Position numbers and translations under genes: made by a program
In this document: piece after piece, positions 1 to 8,098 of the stretch
How positions within the stretch are numbered: the stretch's first letter is position 1
Layout: each line of letters starts with the position of its first letter
Notes under the pieces: generated by a model
Seen by the model: only the letters and a program-made list of their open reading frames with translations
What the model was told of the DNA's origin: nothing
Database searches by the model: none
NCBI GenBank assembly: GCA_026398575.1
Contig: JAPLSP010000301.1
Span: 1-30,877 of the forward strand
Direction: 5' to 3'
Length of the DNA stretch: 30,877 bases
Origin: Candidatus Sumerlaeota bacterium
GTDB lineage: Bacteria; Sumerlaeota; Sumerlaeia; JADFCT01

Positions 1-1
1 G

Positions 2-3000
2 ATGACGGCGCCGGCGTCGGCGGTACGCAAGCATCGAGTCGGAAGGCCGCGATTCGCGGCGCTCCTCGCGGCAATTATCGCGGGGGCGGGCCTGCTATTT
101 CAGGCCGCCCAAGCGCCGGCGCAGACGTACAAATACTGGTCAGGCGCCGGAACATGGGGAACGAATAACATTTGGAGCACCGCATCCGGCGGGCCTTACA
201 ATGTAGCATGGGTCGGTTATAATGATGCTGTGTTTGAAGGCGTCGCCGGGACGGTGACCGTCAATGCGACGCAGCAAGCTAACTCGGTGACCTTCAATCT
301 TACCAGCTACACTCTCACCGGCGGCACTATTCAGATGGGCAATCCCGGATATGGCCCTGGTTACTATATAATAAATAACGGCACAGCCACCATCGCCTCC
401 ACGCTGACCAATAGCGGCGCGGGAAATGCGATTCGTATCGGCAAGTCAGGCTATGCAGGGACCTTGGCATTAAGCGGAGCTTTCAACGCCCTGACGGCCA
501 ATAACCGCGCTCTTCAGATTAATGCCGGCGTCTTGGAATTGCAGACCGCCACCACGTCGTTGGGAGGCGGCACGGGCGGTATCTCAGTCGCTTCAGGCGC
601 CACATTAGTTTACAATAATTCGGGTACCGTCGCTTGGGGCACGGTCGCAGCGACCACTCTCAGCGGCGGCGGCACATTTATCAAAAAAGGCGCCGGCACC
701 CTGATCATGGGTTCCGGCGGGCAAAATGTCACCTTTAACTTCGGCGCCGGAGCTCTGATTGAGGTGCAAGCCGGCCAGCTCACGGGCAGCAGCAGCAACC
801 GTGGCAAGTGGAATACGAATCTTGCTTCGCTGAATATCGCTTCCGGCGCGACGATGAATTACAGCGAAGCCGGCGGCAGCGGCGCGACGGCTCAGATTGA
901 CGCCTTGACCGGCCCCGGGACCTTGATGATGGGCTATTATGGCAACGAGCATCTCAAAATAGGCGTCAATAACGGCAGCGGCAATTTTACCGGCGTCTTC
1001 GCGAACAATACCGGCAGGACTTTCGCCGACGTAACGAAAGCCGGAACGGGCACGCAAATCTTCTCCGGCGCCAATACCTACACAGCTACAACGATCGTCA
1101 GCGCCGGCACGCTGAAGCTCAACAATGAGCTGGCCTTACAAAACAGCCCCTTCAACACGGACGGCGCCGGCACGCTTGATCTGGCCTCGGTCACGGCGCC
1201 GACTTTCGGGGGCCTGACTGGCGCCGCCAATTTCACGCTGCCCGCGAACGTCACTGCCTTGACGCTTAATGTGGGCGCAGGCAGATCATTGGCTTATTCC
1301 GGCGCCTTGGGCAGCGCCGGCAACGTCGCTCTCAGCAACAACGGCGCCGGCACGCAAATCATCTCCGGCGTCAGCGACTTCACGGGCCCGACCACGCTCA
1401 ACGCCGGCACATTTGATTTCGCCGCCGGCGGCGCTCTGCCCAACTCGGATATCACCGTCAAGAACACTGCCACGCTGCAAGTGGATACGCCCGGCACGAC
1501 CTTGAAATCCCTGGCGATTGAAAACGGCGTGATCCTGAACCTGGCCGCCGTCAACAGCGGCGCCTCCGGCGTCAATACCACGATTGCCAATGCGCTGACC
1601 TTCACCGGAACGCCCAGCTTCAGTGTCAGACCGATTTTCGCCGCCCCGGCGCAGGCGGGTGATACCTTCAACCTGCTGACCGCGGGCAGCATCGTCAATA
1701 CTCCGGGCACTATGACGGCCGACTTCTCGATCAACGGCGTCTCGCGCATGACGGGCAGCATCACCATGGTTGGCAATAATATGGTGCTCACCATCCTCAC
1801 CGCCGCCGCCGACCTGGCGTGGGACAACGGCGCCGCCACCGGCGTCTGGAATCTCAACACCGACACCAACTTCAGCGCCGGCCAAACATTCATGCAAAAT
1901 GATCGAGTGACCTTTGGCGACGCCGCGGCAGGCGCCGTCACCCTGACCGGCAATCTGTATCCGACTTCGATCACTGTCAATTCGAGCGCCAACTATACGT
2001 TCTCCGGCACGGGCGGCATCAACGGCATTGCCGCGCTTACCAAAGACGGCCCCAGCACGCTGACACTCAGCAACACGGCCAGCGCCTTCACCGGAGGAAC
2101 GACGGTCAGCGCGGGCGTGCTCCAAGCCTCGACGCCCGCCGCCTTGCCGGGAGCTGTCGTGGTCAGCGACAACGGGACGCTCAACCTGATCAGCCCTGGC
2201 GCCGTTAACCCCCTTACCTTCGCCAATAATATATCCGGCTCGGGCAAGATCCTTGTGACCCTTTCGGGCGGAGCGACTAACACCAATCTCAGCGGCGCCT
2301 CGACCGGCTTCACCGGCACGCTGGAGCTGTATGCAGCCGCCGCCCAGGGCAACAAACTCAATGCCAGCAATTTGAATATCGGTCCAACCGCCCTGATCAA
2401 AATTAACCCCTACACTCAGCTTTTTGTTAACGCCAAAAACCTCCCCAATCCTATCCAGATGATTGGCACGGGCAATAGCGAGAACCGCGGCGCCATCCGT
2501 CTGAACACCTACACCCTTTCCGGACCGATCACCCTGCTGGGTGACGCCAGCATCGGCCCTGAGAATGGCTTCATAACGGGTGCTATTTCGGGCGGAGTTT
2601 CCGGCCTCCAGACGCTAACCTTGGGCGCGCCGAGCTCAACCCTCGCAATAACGGTCACCGGTCCAATCAGCGACGGCGCTGGCACGCTCGCCATTCTGCA
2701 TTCCAGCGGAGTGCCAACCCTTGCCGGCGCGAATACTTATAGTGGTGGCACCACGCTCAACAACGGCAATATCTTCACCGTCACCACCAGCACCGCCTTG
2801 GGAAGCGGCCCGGTGGTGGTCAATGCGGTTGCCAATGCCCGGCTTTATATGACCAAGGACCTTAACATCGGCAATCCATTAACGATCCACGGCGGCGGCA
2901 CAAATGGCGCGTATGGCGTTCTCCACTTCAATGCCGCCAGCGCCGCTGAAAGCACGATTTACAGCGGGAATATCACGATTGACGGCGCTGCCATAGCCGG

Positions 3001-5551
3001 CGGCGGCCATTTCGGTTCAGGAAATAACGGCTTATTGGACCTGACCGGCATAATCAGCTACCCGGGCGGCGGAATCACTTCACGCATCGGCGTCGTCAGA
3101 CTCTCCAACTCCGGAAGCAACTATACCACTCTGACTATTCAACAAGGTACAACCATGCTTGGAGTAACCAACGCGATTCCCACAGCCGCCAACCTGGTCA
3201 TCGGCGCATCGGGAGCGTCATACCTTGATCTTGCGGGGTACGACCAGACCCTCGCCAGTGTAACGAAAAGCCCCTCCTATGCCGCCACGATCGGCAACAG
3301 CTCCATGACAAGCGACTCCCTGCTGACGATCACCGGTGACTCGATTTACGCCGGCGTCATCCAAGACATCACCACCACTGGAACGATGAAGACGGCGCTG
3401 AAAGTTACCGGCGGTCCTCTGACCCTCTCGGGCGCGAACAATTACTCGGGCGGCACAACCCTTCAATCGGGCCAGCTCAATATCAACAGCGCCACGGCCA
3501 TCGGCGGCACGACCAGCACGTTTGTCATCAACGGCGGCACATTTGACAACACCAGCGCGGCCGACCTCCTGCTGTTGAATAACAACGCCCAGAACTGGAA
3601 CGGCGACTTCGCTTATGCCGGCAGCCTCCGTAATCTCAATCTCGGTACCGGAGCAGTGACCCTGACCTCCAGCCCCCTGGTCACCGTCAGCGCCAATACG
3701 CTCACCATTGGCGGCGACATCTCAGGCAGCAGCTTAGGCCTGACCAAGGCAGGCGCCGGCACGCTGGTCGTCCAGGGCGCCAACACCTACAACGGCGCAA
3801 CCACGATTAACGCCGGAACGCTGGAAATCGCCGGCGTGACGACCAACTCGGACATCACCGTCAAGAACTCGGGCGTCCTGCAGCTGGATGACGCCGGAAA
3901 AACCTTGAAATCATTGGTGGTTGAAGACGGCGCCACGCTGGCGCTGCCCGCTCTCTATACCGGCGCCGCAAACGCCAACACCACGGTTACGAATGCGCTG
4001 GCCTTCACCGCAACGCCGCCCAACTTCACGGTCAGGCCGCTTTTCGGCGTCACGCCGCGCGCGGGCGACACGTTCAACCTTCTGACCGCGGGAAGCGTGG
4101 TCAACGCCGCGGGCATAATCACCGCCGATTTCGGCGGCTCCTTGCTCATCGCGGGTACCGTCGCGATGGTGGGCAATAATCTGATCCTCACCATCATCAC
4201 CGGCGCCACGGACCTGGTATGGGACAACAATGGCGGCCTCGGTACCGGCATCTGGAACATCAGCGCGGACGCCAATTTCACCGGCCAGAGATTCAATCAA
4301 TATGACAGCGTGACCTTCGGCGATACAGGGGCGGGAGCAGTGACTTTGGTGGGCGCCCTGCTTCCATCCGCAGTCACCGTCAATTCCTCGATCAACTATA
4401 CCTTCTTCAGCCTGGGCAGCATTGGCGGCATGACGGCGCTCAACAAATCCGGCGTCAGCACGCTGACGCTCAGCACGGCCAACACGTATACCGGCGGAAC
4501 CAACGTCAACGGAGGCGGCATCATTGCCGGCGCAGACAACAACTTCGGCGGCACGGCCATCCGCAACCCCATCACCCTGAACGGCGGCATGTTGCAGCCT
4601 TCGGCCAATATCACGCTGAACCCGAATCATCCTCTTGTCCTCGGACCGGGCGGCGGCGCCCTCAACGGCACCCTTACGTTTGGATTCCTCGCCCTTCCTG
4701 CGAACATGCTGAGCGGCAGCACGACGTTGACGATCACCGGCAGCGGCGCCACGAACACAGTCCTGCAGCCCGCCGGTCCTCAGCCTGGTTGGACCGGACC
4801 CATCCTGATCAATAGCGCGCGCATCAATATTTACAATGCGCCCACCGCCACGCTGGGCAGCGGGCCGATCACCGTGGGCGGCGGCAGCGCATCGCTGTAT
4901 CTCAACTCGCCCGGCATTGCGCTGTCCAATCCAATCAGTATTCAAAGCAACGGCGGCGAGAACCGGGGCGCGGTACGCTTCCAGTCTGGCGGAACCCTTA
5001 ATGGCCCCGTCACGCTGCTGAACAACGCCGGATTCAGCTGCGAAAGCGCCGTTTATCCGGTCTATCTTAATGGAAATATTTCGGGACCCTTCGCGCTCCA
5101 GATCAACGGTTTGACCGGCTCGAGCGCCGCCGCCGTCTATTATCTCAACGGCGTCAACACCTTCACCGGCAATTTGACGCTTCCCAACGGAACCATAAAG
5201 ATCGGCAATAGCGCCGCCATCCCCAGCGGCCCGGGCACGGGCAATCTCGTCCTCAATGGCGCTGCGGCGGCCGGCACGGTGGACCTCAACGGCTTCGACG
5301 CCACCATCAACGGCCTCGCGGGCGCCACAGGCGCGGTGCTGGGCAAAGTCATCAACAGCGCCGCCGGAACGAGCAAGACTCTGACCGCCGGCTATGGCGA
5401 CGCCACCACCCTGTTCGCAGGCCTTCTGGCTGACAACACCGGCGCAGGCGGCGGGCTGGCGCTGACCAAGGTCGGCACGGGCACGTTGACGCTCTCGGCC
5501 GCGAATACATACAGCGGCGCCACAACGATCCTCAACGGCGTCTTGCCCTGA
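2..5551 (+). CDS. Giant secreted autotransporter-associated repeat (PATR) protein, 5' part
   Basis: Encodes 1849 residues before a TGA at 5549. The first ATG is at base 2, so the true start may lie upstream of the window. Residues 15-40 form a Sec signal peptide (hydrophobic LLAAIIAGAGLLF, AxA site at 38-40). The rest is Gly/Ala/Thr/Asn-rich and carries PATR repeats with the core G-T-L-x-L-x-G-A-N-T-Y-x-G-x-T-T-x-x-x-G-x-L, near nt 1069, 1366, 2080, 2728, 3432, 3778, 4480, 5150 and 5500. Modules opening with W-x-x-G-x-W-N and closing with D-x-V-T-F-G-D begin near nt 140, 1815 and 4218. About 800 residues are duplicated in tandem (nt 1440-2640 versus 3843-5130). Family knowledge: such repeats form a beta-helix passenger exposed at the surface or secreted. 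The reading frame continues at 5542 in the next frame, so this is the larger part of one broken gene. Substrate or partner is unknown. Confidence 0.85.
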   Translation: MTAPASAVRKHRVGRPRFAALLAAIIAGAGLLFQAAQAPAQTYKYWSGAGTWGTNNIWSTASGGPYNVAWVGYNDAVFEGVAGTVTVNATQQANSVTFNLTSYTLTGGTIQMGNPGYGPGYYIINNGTATIASTLTNSGAGNAIRIGKSGYAGTLALSGAFNALTANNRALQINAGVLELQTATTSLGGGTGGISVASGATLVYNNSGTVAWGTVAATTLSGGGTFIKKGAGTLIMGSGGQNVTFNFGAGALIEVQAGQLTGSSSNRGKWNTNLASLNIASGATMNYSEAGGSGATAQIDALTGPGTLMMGYYGNEHLKIGVNNGSGNFTGVFANNTGRTFADVTKAGTGTQIFSGANTYTATTIVSAGTLKLNNELALQNSPFNTDGAGTLDLASVTAPTFGGLTGAANFTLPANVTALTLNVGAGRSLAYSGALGSAGNVALSNNGAGTQIISGVSDFTGPTTLNAGTFDFAAGGALPNSDITVKNTATLQVDTPGTTLKSLAIENGVILNLAAVNSGASGVNTTIANALTFTGTPSFSVRPIFAAPAQAGDTFNLLTAGSIVNTPGTMTADFSINGVSRMTGSITMVGNNMVLTILTAAADLAWDNGAATGVWNLNTDTNFSAGQTFMQNDRVTFGDAAAGAVTLTGNLYPTSITVNSSANYTFSGTGGINGIAALTKDGPSTLTLSNTASAFTGGTTVSAGVLQASTPAALPGAVVVSDNGTLNLISPGAVNPLTFANNISGSGKILVTLSGGATNTNLSGASTGFTGTLELYAAAAQGNKLNASNLNIGPTALIKINPYTQLFVNAKNLPNPIQMIGTGNSENRGAIRLNTYTLSGPITLLGDASIGPENGFITGAISGGVSGLQTLTLGAPSSTLAITVTGPISDGAGTLAILHSSGVPTLAGANTYSGGTTLNNGNIFTVTTSTALGSGPVVVNAVANARLYMTKDLNIGNPLTIHGGGTNGAYGVLHFNAASAAESTIYSGNITIDGAAIAGGGHFGSGNNGLLDLTGIISYPGGGITSRIGVVRLSNSGSNYTTLTIQQGTTMLGVTNAIPTAANLVIGASGASYLDLAGYDQTLASVTKSPSYAATIGNSSMTSDSLLTITGDSIYAGVIQDITTTGTMKTALKVTGGPLTLSGANNYSGGTTLQSGQLNINSATAIGGTTSTFVINGGTFDNTSAADLLLLNNNAQNWNGDFAYAGSLRNLNLGTGAVTLTSSPLVTVSANTLTIGGDISGSSLGLTKAGAGTLVVQGANTYNGATTINAGTLEIAGVTTNSDITVKNSGVLQLDDAGKTLKSLVVEDGATLALPALYTGAANANTTVTNALAFTATPPNFTVRPLFGVTPRAGDTFNLLTAGSVVNAAGIITADFGGSLLIAGTVAMVGNNLILTIITGATDLVWDNNGGLGTGIWNISADANFTGQRFNQYDSVTFGDTGAGAVTLVGALLPSAVTVNSSINYTFFSLGSIGGMTALNKSGVSTLTLSTANTYTGGTNVNGGGIIAGADNNFGGTAIRNPITLNGGMLQPSANITLNPNHPLVLGPGGGALNGTLTFGFLALPANMLSGSTTLTITGSGATNTVLQPAGPQPGWTGPILINSARINIYNAPTATLGSGPITVGGGSASLYLNSPGIALSNPISIQSNGGENRGAVRFQSGGTLNGPVTLLNNAGFSCESAVYPVYLNGNISGPFALQINGLTGSSAAAVYYLNGVNTFTGNLTLPNGTIKIGNSAAIPSGPGTGNLVLNGAAAAGTVDLNGFDATINGLAGATGAVLGKVINSAAGTSKTLTAGYGDATTLFAGLLADNTGAGGGLALTKVGTGTLTLSAANTYSGATTILNGVLP

Positions 5552-7992
5552 CCGTTGGCGCCACTAACGCCTCCGGCGCTTTTGCCGGCGTCATCGCCGA
5601 CAGCACGGGGACGCTGGCGCTGACCAAGACCGGCGCCGGCGCGCTGATCCTCGCAGGCGCCAACACCTACTCCGGCGTGACCGCGATTGATGATGGCCGT
5701 TTGCAGCTGACAGGCTCGCTCGCCGGCGGCGCCGTCCTCGTCGGATTCGGCGCGACGCTGAGCGGAACGGGTGTGATTGGCGGTCCGGTTACGGTCACAG
5801 GCGGCCTTGAACCGGGCGGTTTGGGAACCACCGGAACGTTGACCATCAACAACACGCTGACTTTGCTCGGCGACACGATAATGGAAGTCAACAAAACCGG
5901 CGCCGTGCTGACGGGCGACCAGGTGGCGGGACTGACCGGCGCGATCTTCGGCGGCACGCTGACCGTGACGCCGACGGGCGACCCATTGGCCGAAGGCGAC
6001 ACCTTCCAGATATTCTCGAAAGTCTCCGGCGCCTTCACCGGCGGCTTTATTTCAATATCGCCGGCCACGTTGGGCGCCAATCTGCGTTGGGGTACCGCCA
6101 AGCTGTTGTCGGAAGGCAAACTGGTTGTCGAATCCGTGCCGGCGCCCTTCAACGTCGCGCTGGATCCATTGACGGACACCGGACTCTTCGACAATGACGG
6201 CGTCACCATCCTGAATGACGTGCGCATCATCGGCCAGGCCGAGGCCGATGCGATTGTGAGCATCTATGAAGGCGCCGCGCTCCTGACCTCGGGAACGGCC
6301 CTGGGCGGCAATTTCACCATCCCACTCTCGCTCGCGGTGGGCACGCACGACCTGCGCCTGACCGCGACGGATGCGGGCGGGAACGTTTCGCTTACCTCCA
6401 CGCCGCTGACCGTCATTGTGGACCAGTCGGTTCCGTCCGCGCCGACGGCGGCCCTCGCCGCGGCCGACGACACCGGCCTCTTCAATAACGACGGCATCAC
6501 GTATCTCTCCACCGGCTTGACCATCACGGGAACGTGCGAAACCACCGCCGTGGTCGTGGTCTTTGACGGCGGCACGTCGCTCGCCTCCGGATTGATCCTC
6601 AGCAACACTTACGCGCTGGATGTTGATCTGGCCGAAGGGTCCCACGCGTTGACCGTGCAGCAGACGGACGCCGCCGGCAACGTTTCGCCGGACGCGATGC
6701 TGAACATCACGGTGGATCAGACGGCGCCCGCGGTATCGGTCACAAGTCCGTGGAACGGCGCGCAGGTGGCCGGGATCGCGGTTACAACGGTCACTTTCAA
6801 CGAGGCCGTCGGCAACGTGACGGCGGACAAGCTGACAATCACCTCCGCCTCCGAGACGGCGAACGCCACGTCGGTGACGGCGATGACCGGCGCCACTTAC
6901 GTCTTCGGCATCAACGACAACTACGGAATAGGACCCACCGTCCTGCTATTCGAGCTGCATCCGACCTCGGGCTCGAGCACGCTGACGGACGTGGCGGGCA
7001 ATCCGGTGATCCCCACTTCATGGACCCTCACAAAAGACGGGCGGCTGGTGCCTGTGACAATCGCATCGGCGCTGACGCCGGACGGCTCATGGACCAGCCA
7101 AACCTCGATTGTCTTTACGGCGCAGTTCGACGAAGCGATGGCGGGCTTTGATCCCGCCGCAGAGCCGGACGACCTGCTGCTCGTCAATTGTGTCCTGACC
7201 ACGGGCAGCGGCAGCGGCAGCGGAGCGAGCTATGCCTTCGCCGTTACGCCGCTGGCCGTCGGACCGGTTGAAGTGAGCATACCGTCCGGTATATGCGGCG
7301 CCATCGCGGTACCGGCCGGGCGGCCCAACGCAGACTCGAACATTTGGAGATTCACTGCCGACAACGTTCTGCCGTTCTTCACCAATCTGGTGGCGGCGCC
7401 AACCCCGGCGAATCAAGGAACGACCGTGACGCTGACCTTCACCGCCAGCGAATCGCTGTTTCCCGGCACGCGTCCGGATGTGACGGTCAACGGCCATGCC
7501 GCCATTTACAAGTCCCTCGCGGGGCTGAACTACACTTATGAATACGCCATCCAATCTTCCGACGCCGAAGGCACGGCCACAATTTCAATGATGGGATTCG
7601 ATCTGGCCTATAACAGCGGCACGACAGTGGATGCGACGGCGCTCTTCGTGGACAAGATCGCGCCGACCGCTATCATCATTCCCGCCGAACCCGATCCGCT
7701 GCCGCAGACCATTGAGATCATCTTCAGCGAGCCGGTGACGGGCATGGATCCCAGCTATCTGACGCTGACCTGCAACGCCGTGACGGTTGCCTTCAGCGGC
7801 TTCACCCCGGTGACCCCGTCGCTCTATACGGTCATCATCCCGAATAACAAGCCCGGTACTTGGGTCATGACTCTGTCAGCAACAAGCACCGCCATTCGGG
7901 ACTACGCAGGCAACAACATGCAGGTCGGCGCCACAGCCACGTGGAGAGTCACTCCCGAGTCGTCCGACGTCGTATTGTGGTCGCGGTATTGA
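5542..7992 (+). CDS. 3' part of the giant PATR protein: last repeat plus Ig-like domains
   Basis: The coding frame that continues the upstream PATR protein after a -1 shift. From 5542 it reads straight through one more perfect PATR repeat (AGANTYSGVT near 5657), with no plausible start and no Shine-Dalgarno site of its own. The first start codon in this frame, GTG at 5677, lies inside that repeat. After a terminal PATR block come two similar Ig-like domains (about 6140-6430 and 6440-6720), each with a D-T-G-L-F-x-N-D-G motif and ending in A-G-N-V-S, as in Bap-type adhesins. Four further beta-sandwich modules (about 6727-7960) resemble SwmB or Big_5-type Ig-like domains (F-N-E-A-V, F-S-E-P-V, AGNP motifs). 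It ends W-S-R-Y without a visible outer-membrane beta-barrel, LPXTG, PEP-CTERM or T9SS sorting domain, so how the protein is retained at the surface is unclear. Joined, the gene would encode about 2660 residues. Confidence 0.8.
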   Translation, partial: LALTVGATNASGAFAGVIADSTGTLALTKTGAGALILAGANTYSGVTAIDDGRLQLTGSLAGGAVLVGFGATLSGTGVIGGPVTVTGGLEPGGLGTTGTLTINNTLTLLGDTIMEVNKTGAVLTGDQVAGLTGAIFGGTLTVTPTGDPLAEGDTFQIFSKVSGAFTGGFISISPATLGANLRWGTAKLLSEGKLVVESVPAPFNVALDPLTDTGLFDNDGVTILNDVRIIGQAEADAIVSIYEGAALLTSGTALGGNFTIPLSLAVGTHDLRLTATDAGGNVSLTSTPLTVIVDQSVPSAPTAALAAADDTGLFNNDGITYLSTGLTITGTCETTAVVVVFDGGTSLASGLILSNTYALDVDLAEGSHALTVQQTDAAGNVSPDAMLNITVDQTAPAVSVTSPWNGAQVAGIAVTTVTFNEAVGNVTADKLTITSASETANATSVTAMTGATYVFGINDNYGIGPTVLLFELHPTSGSSTLTDVAGNPVIPTSWTLTKDGRLVPVTIASALTPDGSWTSQTSIVFTAQFDEAMAGFDPAAEPDDLLLVNCVLTTGSGSGSGASYAFAVTPLAVGPVEVSIPSGICGAIAVPAGRPNADSNIWRFTADNVLPFFTNLVAAPTPANQGTTVTLTFTASESLFPGTRPDVTVNGHAAIYKSLAGLNYTYEYAIQSSDAEGTATISMMGFDLAYNSGTTVDATALFVDKIAPTAIIIPAEPDPLPQTIEIIFSEPVTGMDPSYLTLTCNAVTVAFSGFTPVTPSLYTVIIPNNKPGTWVMTLSATSTAIRDYAGNNMQVGATATWRVTPESSDVVLWSRY

Positions 7993-7996
7993 TGGA

Positions 7997-8021
7997 GTGG
8001 ACGGGGTGGACTGAGTGGACT
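7997..8021 (+). repeat. Short tandem repeat, 9-bp period (GTGGACxxx)
   Basis: GTGGAC occurs at 7997, 8006 and 8015 with variable three-base fillers, directly after the stop codon of the giant surface protein. No coding role is visible. Confidence 0.75.
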
Positions 8022-8037
8022 GGGTAAGCGGGACTGT

Positions 8038-8080
8038 CGCCGCCATGAGATTGCTGAGGGAAAGCGGTCTCATGGCGGCG
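8038..8080. terminator. Perfect 13-bp stem-loop between convergent genes
   Basis: The arm CGCCGCCATGAGA (8038-8050) is perfectly complementary to TCTCATGGCGGCG (8068-8080) across a 17-nt loop. It lies in the 106-bp gap between the plus-strand surface protein and the minus-strand exported protein. A short ATGTTTT follows on the plus strand. There is no strong T-run on either side, so this is a likely but not textbook bidirectional terminator. Confidence 0.5.
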
Positions 8081-8098
8081 ATGTTTTGGGCGGGGGGT

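Noticed and set aside
3911..4945. Long antisense open frame in the PATR gene
   Set aside because: Composition is that of a reversed repeat gene; no start signal and no domain.
5535..5555. Programmed -1 ribosomal frameshift in the giant protein
   Set aside because: No X-XXY-YYZ slippery heptamer and no obvious downstream pseudoknot near the break; a lost base is simpler.
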